Assembly: GCA_040221175.1 (NCBI GenBank)
Contig: JAVJVK010000011.1
Coordinates: 52,059-116,058 of the forward strand
From: Phycisphaerales bacterium
GTDB taxonomy: Bacteria; Planctomycetota; Phycisphaerae; Phycisphaerales; UBA1924
Direction of reading: 5' to 3'
Length of the DNA: 64,000 bases
The notes under the pieces were generated by a model that ran no database searches, was not told the DNA's origin, and saw only the letters and a program-made list of their open reading frames with translations. Below are positions 26,225-33,784 of the stretch, piece after piece. Both the position numbers and the translations under genes were made by a program. Position 1 is the stretch's first letter. Each line of letters opens with the position of its first letter.

Positions 26225-28216
26225 TTAGGTCGCCGCGCCGGCGTGGGCCTCCAGCCCGATCTTCTGCGCGGCGTTGTCGCCGGGGAACTGCTTGATGGCG
26301 TCCTGGTTGACGCTGCGGCCCTCGCCCTTCTGATCGGTCGGCGTGCGTTCGGGGATGATGAACCGCTCGGTGGGCAGCGTGGCGTTGTGGGCCAGCGCCG
26401 CGTCGGCCGCCTTGAACAGCGTGTCGTCCGCGTTCTCGTACAGCTCGCGCCAGTTGGCCTGGATCCACGTCTCGGCCAGATCGAAGAAGTGCATCGCCGC
26501 GGCCTTGTTGCGCTCCATCTCCGGGCCGGTCAGCCCATCGCGGATGTCCTTGTCAAGGCGGCTGAGCGTGCAGCCGAAGGCGTGCAGGTAGATCGCGTTG
26601 AGGGCAAGCCGCGCCTGGGGCACCTGGCGGCTGACGAGTTCGGCGTCGTAGCGCTTCGAGGTGATCTTGAACTGGTGGCTGTGCTCGCGGATGAGCTTGG
26701 CCAGCCGATCGGCCTGGGGCCTCAGGCTCGCGTGCACCTTGGTGATGCTCGGGGCCTTTGGCCGGATGCCAAGGAAGACCTGCGCCCCCAGCGGCACGGC
26801 GGCCTTGAGGGTCTTGGGCTGCAGCAGGTTGGGGATGATGCGAGACAGGTTCTGGCCGAAGCTCTCGTCCTTGTCCCAGTCGACCTTGAGCTTGACGCCC
26901 AGCATGGCCTCGCCGAGCTGCTTGCCGCCGTAGCCGAAGATGAACGACCACATCAGGTCGTTGGAGCCTTCGACGATGATGTTGATGCGGCTGTCGCGGA
27001 AGATGCGCTCGACCTCGTTCTCGGTCATGTAGCTTTCGCCGCCCATGATCTGGACGGCGTCGTTGACCGCGCGCCAGCCCATCTCCGAGCAGAAGACCTT
27101 GCAGATGGCCGTCTCGACCATGATGTCTTCATCGTGGCGGTCGAGCATGCCGGTGGTCATGTAGAGCACCGAGTCCATCGCGTATGTCAGCGCCGCCATG
27201 TGGGCGATGCGCTGCTTGACCAGATCCTTGTCGGCCAGCGGCGCCTTGAACTGGTAGCGCGTCTGGCTCCAGCGGATGGCCTGGTCCATCGCGCGCTTCG
27301 CGCCGCCCAGCATGCCGGCGCTGAGCGTGCAACGCCCGTAGTTCAGGCAGGTCAGCGCCACGTTCAGGCCGCGGCCCTCCTTATGGAGCAGGTGGGCCTT
27401 GGGCACCTTGACGTCCTTGAAGCGGATGCGGGCCTGCCACGTGCCACGGATGCCGCACTTGCTGCGGTTCTTCTGGTAGATGTCCACGCCCGGCATGTCC
27501 GGGTGGCAGACGAGCGCCGTCACCTTGTCCTTGCCGTCGATGTTCTGCTTGCACATGACGGTGAACAGGCCGGCGATCGCGCCGCTGGTGGCCCACTTCT
27601 TCTCGCCGTTCAAGATGTAGTACTCGCCGTCCTCGGAGACCTCGCAGCGGGTCTCCTGGCCGCCCGCATCACAACCAACATTGGGCTCGCTCAGGCAGAA
27701 CGCGCTGACCCACTCCTTGGCCAGCTTGGGCAGCCACTTGGCCTTCTGCTCCTCGGTGCCGAACAGCATGACCGCCTTGCAGCCGATCGACTGGTGGGCG
27801 CTCACGAGCACGGCCGTGCTGCCGCAGTACTTGCCGATGGTCTCCAGCACGCGGTTGTACGCCGTGATGCCCATGCCCAGCCCGCCATACTCCTTGGGGA
27901 TGGTCATGCCCAGGACGCCCAGGTCAAAGAGCTTGTCGATCACCCAGCGGGGGATCTCCTGCTCCTGGTCGATCTGGATGCTGGGGTGCTCGGTGCGCAG
28001 GTAGTGCTCGAGCTTCTCGACCAGCGCGTCGCACGCCTTCCTCGCCTCGTCCGACGGCTGGGGGTAGGGCAGCATGAGGTCTTCGCGGAAGCGGCCCCAG
28101 AAGAGGTTCTTGGCAAAGCCCATCGACTCGGGCTCGGCGCCCAGCAGCTCCTCGGCCTCCTCGAGCAGCTTGCGGTCGGCCTCGGAAACGCCCTTCATGT
28201 TCTTCAGGTCGGCCAT
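26225..28216 (-). CDS. Acyl-CoA dehydrogenase
   Basis: With the ATG at 28216 (AAGGAG 9 nt upstream) the protein has 663 residues. The N-terminal, middle and C-terminal acyl-CoA dehydrogenase domains cover about residues 60-450; AFCLSEPNVG is the flavin motif and IIVEGSND carries the probable catalytic base Glu416. A further about 200-residue helical domain follows, as in very-long-chain enzymes (VLCAD/ACAD9 type). It catalyses the first, FAD-dependent step of fatty acid oxidation. An enoyl-CoA hydratase is encoded nearby at 31778. A 68-codon extension upstream is open but lacks support. Confidence 0.93.
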   Translation of the reverse strand: MADLKNMKGVSEADRKLLEEAEELLGAEPESMGFAKNLFWGRFREDLMLPYPQPSDEARKACDALVEKLEHYLRTEHPSIQIDQEQEIPRWVIDKLFDLGVLGMTIPKEYGGLGMGITAYNRVLETIGKYCGSTAVLVSAHQSIGCKAVMLFGTEEQKAKWLPKLAKEWVSAFCLSEPNVGCDAGGQETRCEVSEDGEYYILNGEKKWATSGAIAGLFTVMCKQNIDGKDKVTALVCHPDMPGVDIYQKNRSKCGIRGTWQARIRFKDVKVPKAHLLHKEGRGLNVALTCLNYGRCTLSAGMLGGAKRAMDQAIRWSQTRYQFKAPLADKDLVKQRIAHMAALTYAMDSVLYMTTGMLDRHDEDIMVETAICKVFCSEMGWRAVNDAVQIMGGESYMTENEVERIFRDSRINIIVEGSNDLMWSFIFGYGGKQLGEAMLGVKLKVDWDKDESFGQNLSRIIPNLLQPKTLKAAVPLGAQVFLGIRPKAPSITKVHASLRPQADRLAKLIREHSHQFKITSKRYDAELVSRQVPQARLALNAIYLHAFGCTLSRLDKDIRDGLTGPEMERNKAAAMHFFDLAETWIQANWRELYENADDTLFKAADAALAHNATLPTERFIIPERTPTDQKGEGRSVNQDAIKQFPGDNAAQKIGLEAHAGAAT

Positions 28217-28432
28217 CGTGTCGAGCTCCTTGGTCGCGGCGCCGGGCACGCCCTGGCGGGCATCCGGACGGATGCCGTCGGCCATCGGGCCTACCGGACC
28301 CAACGCCTGCTGCCCGCAGCGGTGCGTGCGTGTCTGAACCGCATTATTGAGGCAAAACCCACCCCGGGCGAGCGTCCGCGGTCTGGTTTCGGAAGGCCAC
28401 CGGATGGTGGGGGAAAGCACGCACCCGCGGCC

Positions 28433-29284
28433 TCACGCCGGGTCCGGACCGGTCATGCGGCCCAGCAGGGCGTCCACGACCGCCCGCGCCCGCGCCAGCC
28501 GAACGGCCAGGGCCGTCGCCGGGCCCAGCAGGGCCGCCGAGCAGGCGACCAGGGCCAGCGGCCGCCCCAGATCGACGAACATGCTCCCCGCCGCCACCAC
28601 CGCCAGCACGGCCAGGGCGAAGCCCCAGCCGGGCAACAGCCCGCGGCCCACGCCCGGCATGCCCGCCCGCCCCAGGATGGCCCCGGCGTAGGCCATCGCC
28701 TCGATGGACGCCCAGCCCAGCCCGCCCACGGCCAGGATCGCCGTCGTGGCGCCGTACGCCGGCCCCAGGCTCTGGCCGGTCAGGAACCCCGCGGCGATGA
28801 ACAGCAGCGCCATGACCAGCCCCGCCATCCCGATGCCCGCCCCCCAGCGCAGGCGGCGGCGCAGGGCGGCCCCGGGGCTGCGGGCGTCGTTTGGGTGGCG
28901 GCGCAGCGCCTGCCAGGCATAGAGCACGAACAACGGCAGCGGCACGAGCCCGGCGATCGCCAGCAGCCCCAGGAACATCGCCGTGGCCGCCACCGCGCCG
29001 CCGTGGGGCTCCAGGGCCGCGCCAAGCCCGCCCACGGCGGCCGAGGCCAGCACGACCCAGGCGGCCATGGTCGCCCAGTTGAGCATGCGAAGCTCGTCCT
29101 GCACGTGCTCGACGTACGGCCGCGCGCACCGGCGCAGGTCCCACACGGGCCAGCTCGCGGGGACATCGAGCCCGCACTCGGGGCACACGCCCCCGCGCGG
29201 CAGCCCGGCCAGCTCATAGCCGCACCCCGCGCAGGCGACGCCGGCGGGGATGGTCGCTTCGGCCTGGCGGTCATGGTCGGCCAT
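28433..29284 (-). CDS. Zinc-ribbon multi-pass membrane protein
   Basis: A 283-residue protein: N-terminal ribbon CAGCGYELAGLP ... CPECG (about 18-40), a short WDLRRC linker, then about six membrane helices. It is closely similar in layout to 29855-30733 (ribbon, then a WDLR.C motif, then (A/Y)VE.V..EL, then helices), so the two are paralogues flanking the divergent small gene at 29414. There is no Shine-Dalgarno sequence; AACGAT is 6 nt before the ATG. Confidence 0.85.
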   Translation of the reverse strand: MADHDRQAEATIPAGVACAGCGYELAGLPRGGVCPECGLDVPASWPVWDLRRCARPYVEHVQDELRMLNWATMAAWVVLASAAVGGLGAALEPHGGAVAATAMFLGLLAIAGLVPLPLFVLYAWQALRRHPNDARSPGAALRRRLRWGAGIGMAGLVMALLFIAAGFLTGQSLGPAYGATTAILAVGGLGWASIEAMAYAGAILGRAGMPGVGRGLLPGWGFALAVLAVVAAGSMFVDLGRPLALVACSAALLGPATALAVRLARARAVVDALLGRMTGPDPA

Positions 29285-29290
29285 CGGGTG

Positions 29291-29296
29291 ATCGTT
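29291..29296 (-). promoter_or_regulatory. Possible leaderless -10 element (gene 28433-29284)
   Basis: AACGAT on the minus strand, 6 nt before the ATG. The paralogue at 30733 has the same hexamer and spacing, with the preceding bases CC and GCC. Confidence 0.4.
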
Positions 29297-29402
29297 GGCG
29301 CACGCGGCCCGGCGCGGGTCGCACGCGAAGGATGCGAAGGGCGCGGAGGTGCGACCAAGCGAGCCCCCCGCGCGAGCGGGATGAATGGCCGCCCGGTCGC
29401 AC

Positions 29403-29408
29403 TACGCT
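29403..29408 (+). promoter_or_regulatory. Predicted leaderless -10 element (gene 29414)
   Basis: TACGCT, 5 nt before the ATG; no Shine-Dalgarno sequence. Confidence 0.55.
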
Positions 29409-29413
29409 TGCCC

Positions 29414-29845
29414 ATGCCCGCCACGCCTCCCCCACGCCTGCACGCCTGGCTCCAGAGGGAAGCGCGACGACTCAGTATTGATTCCGAGCTGCCATCGGCG
29501 GTTCGCAGGCCCATGCGATTGGCCATGGGGCTCGCGCTGGGTGTCATCCTCGTCCCGGTGAGCTTCATCGCGCTCGACGGCTTTGGCCTGAACGACCTGA
29601 TTCCCAACGGCCTGCTGTTCCCGATCGTCTGGCTCTGCCTCGCGTGCGTCTACCTGTGCCATCGCTCGGCGAAACGCGCCCTCCGCCGCGCCGCCGCCCA
29701 CGACCACCTGCTCTGCCCCGACTGCCTCTACGACCTGCGCAACCTCGACGCCACCGGAACCTGCCCCGAGTGCGGCCGGGCGTCCGAGCACGACGCCGTG
29801 CGAGCGCAGTGGGTGGATGCAGAGCGCCGCCTGATCCGGAAATAG
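29414..29845 (+). CDS. Small membrane protein with C-terminal zinc ribbon
   Basis: A 143-residue protein with two membrane helices (about 35-55 and 63-82) and a ribbon CPDCLYDLRNLD ... CPECG (about 100-120). It ends 9 bp from the convergent zinc-ribbon gene at 29855, so three genes of the same group stand next to one another on alternating strands. Confidence 0.8.
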   Translation: MPATPPPRLHAWLQREARRLSIDSELPSAVRRPMRLAMGLALGVILVPVSFIALDGFGLNDLIPNGLLFPIVWLCLACVYLCHRSAKRALRRAAAHDHLLCPDCLYDLRNLDATGTCPECGRASEHDAVRAQWVDAERRLIRK

Positions 29846-29854
29846 CACGGGCGC

Positions 29855-30733
29855 TCACGCGGGCTTTGCGATCAATCCATCGAGCACGCGTTGAGCCCGC
29901 CCGCAACGCAGGGCCACGCCCCCGGCCGCCAGCGCCACGCCCAGCAGCGTTGCCGCGACCACCCACGCCCAGTGCACCACGCTGAACGCGGCGAATGGCA
30001 CGAGGGCTAGGCCCGCCAGCGGAAGCACGCCCGGGGCCTCTTCGAGCATCGCCCGCCGCGCCCGGACGCCCGCGCGACCGAGGGTCTGGAGCGCATACGC
30101 CAGGACGTACACGTGCACGATCAGCCCACCACTCAACCATGCCGTCGCGCCAACGATGGCGAACAGCAGCCCGAGATCCTCCGATGCAACCGAGGCCAGC
30201 GGGGCGACCAGGACCGCCGCCAGCGTGCCCGCGCCCAGCAGCGCAGCGCCGACGAGCACGGCCTTGCGCGTCGCCGCGCCCGGCAGCACCGCCCGATTGG
30301 GGTCGCGTCGCAGCCGGCGCTCCAGGCCCGCGCACGACGCGAGCATGCCGATGGACGAACCGAAGACCACCAGCGCGCCCACCGCGCCGACCTGCTCGCC
30401 CATGCCCCACGGACCCGGCATCGTCTGGGCCCACGCCACGATGGCCCCCGACAGCGCCAGGATGCCCCAGCACCCGGCGACGTGCCGGATCGCACCGAGC
30501 TCGCCACGAACGCGCTCGACGTACGCCCGATGGCACGCCCGCAGGTCCCACGCCGGCCAGCTCGCCGCGATCGCCAGCCCGCACTCGGGGCATACGCCCC
30601 CGGCGTCGAGTCCGGCCAGGTCGTACGTGCATTGATAGCACAGCACCCCCGCGCCCAGCGGCTCGGCGTCGGGGCCCAACCGCGCCGCGGCGGGGTCCAG
30701 CGGCTGGCCATCGGCATGCTCGGGCGGCGCCAT
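29855..30733 (-). CDS. Zinc-ribbon multi-pass membrane protein
   Basis: With the start at 30733 the protein has 292 residues: ribbon CYQCTYDLAGLD ... CPECG (about 36-58), then about six membrane helices. The reading frame is open for another 800 bp upstream, through repeat array B, but only because the 21-bp period keeps frame; the ATG at 30733 with AACGAT 6 nt upstream, as in the paralogue at 29284, is the better start. Confidence 0.82.
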   Translation of the reverse strand: MAPPEHADGQPLDPAAARLGPDAEPLGAGVLCYQCTYDLAGLDAGGVCPECGLAIAASWPAWDLRACHRAYVERVRGELGAIRHVAGCWGILALSGAIVAWAQTMPGPWGMGEQVGAVGALVVFGSSIGMLASCAGLERRLRRDPNRAVLPGAATRKAVLVGAALLGAGTLAAVLVAPLASVASEDLGLLFAIVGATAWLSGGLIVHVYVLAYALQTLGRAGVRARRAMLEEAPGVLPLAGLALVPFAAFSVVHWAWVVAATLLGVALAAGGVALRCGRAQRVLDGLIAKPA

Positions 30734-30739
30734 CGCGGC

Positions 30740-30745
30740 ATCGTT
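30740..30745 (-). promoter_or_regulatory. Possible leaderless -10 element (gene 29855-30733)
   Basis: AACGAT on the minus strand, 6 nt before the ATG, differing from TANNNT only at base 1. Confidence 0.4.
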
Positions 30746-30763
30746 GGCCCGCGGCGGGCCGCC

Positions 30764-30994
30764 GGGGCCCGGGCGGGCGTGCTGGCGGGCCCCGGGCGGG
30801 CGTCCGGGGCCTCGGGGACCGGTCCTGAGGCCTGCGAGATCGATCCCGGGCCGCTCGTCCTCGATCTCGGGGGCCCTGTGATCGGTCCGGCGGCCCGCGG
30901 GATCGGTCCGGAAATCTCGGGGATTGGTCTCAAGTGGCCCGTCCGCATGCCCGAAGAACATCAGGGGGCCATCGGAGCGTCCGATGGCCCGCTC
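30764..30994. repeat. 21-bp degenerate repeat array B
   Basis: Eleven 21-bp steps. The best conserved units begin at 30806, 30827, 30848, 30869, 30890 and 30911, following roughly G.GGCC..(C/G)(G/T)GGATCGGTC(C/T). Several units contain perfect palindromes, for example GGACCGGTCC and GATCGATC. Two units before 30806 are GC-richer variants; the three after 30931 are more diverged and merge into the hairpin at 30966. Confidence 0.8.
30966..30990. other. Hairpin at the gene-side end of array B
   Basis: GGGCCATCGGA (30966-30976) pairs perfectly with TCCGATGGCCC (30980-30990), an 11-bp stem with a GCG loop. It sits 61 bp before the start codon of the helical/FnIII-like copy 2. There is no T tract. 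Confidence 0.75.
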
Positions 30995-31051
30995 GCATCC
31001 CCCCGCCGGCCCGCCCCACGCGGCGGCCGGGCCAGCCAGCGGAGCCCGTCC

Positions 31052-31729
31052 ATGGCCAAGACCATCACCAGCAGCAAGCGACGCACCGTCGAGTTCCTGG
31101 GATCCCGGCTGGGGCCGTGGGCCCAGCACGCCGGGCTGCTGCACTTTTCCGATGAGGACCTGGCCGAGATCACCGCCGCCTACCAGGCCGCCCGCGAGGC
31201 GCTCCGGCAGGCCGAGCTGGCCCGCGAGAAGGCCATCGCCGCCACCGCCCGCTTCGACGCCCTGGGCGAAAGGGCCGAGGCGGTGGCCCGCAAGGCCGTC
31301 CGCCGCATCCGCTTCACCGCCAGCGCGAGCGAGGACCCCGCGGGCGTCTACGCCGCCGGCCGCATCGACCCGCCCGAGAAGCCCGGGCCCAAGAAGACCA
31401 CGCCCACCCCGGCCGTGCCCAGCCAGCTGACGGTCTCGCTCGACACGCAGGGACGGGCGGTCGTTGGCTTCGCGGCCAGCCGCCGGGGCGGGGCGGCCTT
31501 CGAGATCGAGCGCCAGGTGGAGGACGTCGGCCCCCATGGCCGGCGGCGCACCGGCCCGTGGGAGCGCGCGGGCGTGACGCTGGAGCGGCCCTTCGTCGAC
31601 GAGGCGACGCCCCGCGGCGTGGCGACGATCTGGTACCGCGTGCGGGCCGTCCGCCCGGGGGCCGCCAGCGCCTGGAGCGCCCCGGCGGGCCTGCCGATGG
31701 GCGTCGAGATGCGATGCCGGTCGGCGTGA
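31052..31729 (+). CDS. Helical/FnIII-like family protein, copy 2
   Basis: A 225-residue paralogue of 19616 and 61186. It shows the same PW near residue 22, an alanine-rich helical section, SEDPAGVY, a Pro-rich linker and a beta-rich C-terminal domain (FEIERQVEDV, FVDEATPRG, IWYRVRAV) like fibronectin type III. GGAG is 9 nt before the ATG. Array B and its hairpin lie directly upstream. No signal peptide; function unknown. Confidence 0.82.
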   Translation: MAKTITSSKRRTVEFLGSRLGPWAQHAGLLHFSDEDLAEITAAYQAAREALRQAELAREKAIAATARFDALGERAEAVARKAVRRIRFTASASEDPAGVYAAGRIDPPEKPGPKKTTPTPAVPSQLTVSLDTQGRAVVGFAASRRGGAAFEIERQVEDVGPHGRRRTGPWERAGVTLERPFVDEATPRGVATIWYRVRAVRPGAASAWSAPAGLPMGVEMRCRSA

Positions 31730-31777
31730 GGGCCCCCGGCTCGCACCGGCCGCGCCCTGCGCTCCCCGCCCGCCGGT

Positions 31778-32689
31778 CTACTTGCTCTTATTGAAGAACT
31801 TCTCGATGGCCTCGCGCCCCGCCGGCTCGTGGCGCAGGCGCACCAGGTGCTGGCGTTCGCACTTCAGCGCGGCGGGCCAGCCGCCGCCGGTCTGGCCGAA
31901 GGGCTCGGTGATCTCGCCCTGGGGCGTGCCCAGGCCCACGGCGACCGCCTCGGCCACGGCGCGGGCGGCGCCGGTGTCGGGCAGGGAATCCTCGACGGCC
32001 TGGAGCGCCTCGCGCACGGGCTCGGGGTTGCGGCCGATCCACTTCAGGGGCGCGCCGTCGCGGGTGGGGGCCGGGCCCTGGCCGCGGATCCAGTCGGCGG
32101 CGAGCTGTCGCAGGCCGGCGGCCTCCTGGGCGATCAGGTCGAAGAGGCCGGCGTCGGCGGCGTCGGGGTAGGGCAAGGGGGCGCCGGCGGCGGTCTTCTC
32201 GATGGCGACGGCCGGCGTCATGCGGGCGGGCAGCAGGTTCGTGCCGCCCCAGCCCGGGCAGATGCCAAGGCCGGCCTCGGGCAGGCCCACGGGGTAGGGC
32301 TTGCCGCCCGGGGCCCCGATGAGCCCGTCGCAGTGCATGGCCAGTTCGAGCCCGCCGCCGAGGGCGGCGCCGTTAATGGCCGCGGCCGTCCACAGGGGCA
32401 TCTGGTGCAGGCGGGCGAAGACGGACGCCCCGAACTCCAGGTACGCCATCAGGTCGGCGTCCGAGAGGTCCCGCACGGCCTTGAGGTCGGCCCCGGCGAC
32501 GAAGACCTTCTCCGACGCGCTGGCCAGGACCACGCCGGCGACGCCGTCCAGGTCGAGACTGGCCAGGGTGGCGTCCAGGGCCTCGAGCAGCGGCTTGTCG
32601 AGCACGACGACGGGGGAATCTTGCGTGAGCTCGACGATGAGGACGGGCTGGCCGCGGTCGTCGGTGTGGACGGGCAGGGGGGTGGTCAT
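31778..32689 (-). CDS. Enoyl-CoA hydratase/isomerase family protein
   Basis: A 303-residue crotonase-fold protein. The oxyanion-hole segments are AGADL (65-69) and NGAALGGG (106-113), and the two catalytic glutamates expected for hydratases are E115 and E138. It resembles the N-terminal half of FadB/FadJ but stops before a dehydrogenase domain. The C-terminal part is longer than in a minimal crotonase. It probably hydrates enoyl-CoA in fatty acid oxidation, together with the acyl-CoA dehydrogenase at 26225. GGAGG precedes the ATG. Confidence 0.88.
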   Translation of the reverse strand: MTTPLPVHTDDRGQPVLIVELTQDSPVVVLDKPLLEALDATLASLDLDGVAGVVLASASEKVFVAGADLKAVRDLSDADLMAYLEFGASVFARLHQMPLWTAAAINGAALGGGLELAMHCDGLIGAPGGKPYPVGLPEAGLGICPGWGGTNLLPARMTPAVAIEKTAAGAPLPYPDAADAGLFDLIAQEAAGLRQLAADWIRGQGPAPTRDGAPLKWIGRNPEPVREALQAVEDSLPDTGAARAVAEAVAVGLGTPQGEITEPFGQTGGGWPAALKCERQHLVRLRHEPAGREAIEKFFNKSK

Positions 32690-32737
32690 GGGCAGGGCCT
32701 CCGAGGGGTGGTCCGGCGAGTCTACGCCCGGCGCACG

Positions 32738-32762
32738 AAAAAGCCCGGGCGGGTGCCCGGGC
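32738..32762 (-). terminator. Intrinsic terminator of the OmpA/Pal gene
   Basis: On the minus strand GCCCGGGC, a four-base loop and GCCCGGGC form an 8-bp stem followed by TTTTT. It lies 36 bp after the stop codon of the gene at 32798. Confidence 0.85.
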
Positions 32763-32797
32763 GTGGCGATCGGCTGGCTGATCGGTTCGGCGACGGC

Positions 32798-33679
32798 TTA
32801 CTTATCGATCGGGCCGCGGCCGCTGGTGCCGCGGGCGTCGTCGATGGGGGCGTCGACGCTGCCGGGGACGGTCGCGAAGTCGACCTGCATGCCGCCGGTG
32901 CTGGGGCGGATGAAGATCTCCACGCGGCGGTTCTGGGGCGTGTTGCCGCTGGAGGTGTTGGGCACCAGCGGGCGGTGCTCGCCCCAGCCGCTGGCCTGGA
33001 TCTGGCTGGCGGGCAGGCCCATGGTCACCAGCTCGCGCCGCACCGAGATGGCCCGGTGGGCGGCCAGGTGCATGTTGCTGGGGTGCCGCGTGGCGGTGCC
33101 GCTGCTGATGGGCTGGCTGTCGGTGTGGCCGACGATCTCCAGCTCGTAACCGCGGGCCTCGGGGGCCTTGAGGATGGTGGCCAGGTCCTGGAGGCTCTGG
33201 CGGCCCTCGGCCGTCACGGCGTCGCTGCCGCTGGCGAAGGTCAGGTCGCTGCTGAAGCGGAGCATGCCGCGGTCGGGGTCGTAGACGATGCGGCCGGCGT
33301 ACTTGCGGGCCAGCTCGCGCAGGGCCTGGTCGGTGCGGCGGTCCAGGGTCATCAGGGCGACGTTGTCGACCTGCTCGCCCAGGCGCAGGAGCTGGTCCTC
33401 CATGCGGGCGAGGTCGTCCTGGGCGCCCGCCAGGGCCTGGTTGGCCTGGCTGGCGGCGGCCTCGGCCTGCTGACGCAGGCGGCGCTCGTTCTCGAGCTGG
33501 CCGTCGTAGCTGCCGCTCTGCTGCTCGAGCTGGGCGAGCTGGTCGCGGAGCATGCGGTTGTCGCGCTCGGCCGCGTCGAAGCGGCTCTGGCTGACGCAGC
33601 CGCCCAGGGTGGACAGGGCGATGCCGCCCATCGTGAGCAGGGCGAGCGGACGGGTGGTCTTCTTCAAGCTGCCGGTCAT
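32798..33679 (-). CDS. OmpA/Pal-like peptidoglycan-binding lipoprotein
   Basis: With the ATG at 33679 (GGAGG 6 nt upstream) the protein has 293 residues. A lipobox STLGGC (Cys28) is followed by a coiled coil (about 35-110) and an OmpA C-terminal domain with GHTDSQ, NMHLAAHRAISVRREL and NRRVEIFI, which in this family binds diaminopimelate in peptidoglycan. It would tie the outer membrane, or a comparable envelope layer, to the wall. An intrinsic terminator follows. Confidence 0.93.
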   Translation of the reverse strand: MTGSLKKTTRPLALLTMGGIALSTLGGCVSQSRFDAAERDNRMLRDQLAQLEQQSGSYDGQLENERRLRQQAEAAASQANQALAGAQDDLARMEDQLLRLGEQVDNVALMTLDRRTDQALRELARKYAGRIVYDPDRGMLRFSSDLTFASGSDAVTAEGRQSLQDLATILKAPEARGYELEIVGHTDSQPISSGTATRHPSNMHLAAHRAISVRRELVTMGLPASQIQASGWGEHRPLVPNTSSGNTPQNRRVEIFIRPSTGGMQVDFATVPGSVDAPIDDARGTSGRGPIDK

Positions 33680-33698
33680 CTGGATCCTCCGTGCTGGT

Positions 33699-33728
33699 CC
33701 GGTCATTGGCCCGGTCATTGGCCCGGTC
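33699..33728. repeat. 12-bp direct repeat upstream of the OmpA/Pal gene
   Basis: CCGGTCATTGGC is repeated twice without a gap (33699-33722) with a third partial copy. It lies just upstream of the ribosome binding site of the gene at 32798-33679, so it is probably in its leader or promoter. Role unknown. Confidence 0.5.
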
Positions 33729-33770
33729 CTTCCTGGGCGAACGTGGTCGTTGGGCGTGCGACGCCTCTGG

Positions 33771-33776
33771 TAGTAT
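33771..33776 (+). promoter_or_regulatory. Possible -10 element (amidohydrolase)
   Basis: TAGTAT, 8 nt before the GTG at 33785. The spacing is larger than for the other leaderless candidates. Confidence 0.35.
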
Positions 33777-33784
33777 CGGAGTGC

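Larger units (their letters stand above)
30734..31051. other. Divergent intergenic region containing repeat array B
   Basis: A 318-bp region between a zinc-ribbon gene (minus) and the helical/FnIII-like copy 2 (plus). It is filled almost completely by array B and the adjoining hairpin; only about 57 bp remain before the copy 2 start codon. Confidence 0.6.

Noticed and set aside
24968..29845. A 1625-codon open frame on the plus strand across the pdh and acyl-CoA dehydrogenase genes
   Set aside because: It is the antisense shadow of well-recognised minus-strand genes, produced by high third-position GC. Only its last part (29414-29845) is a real gene.
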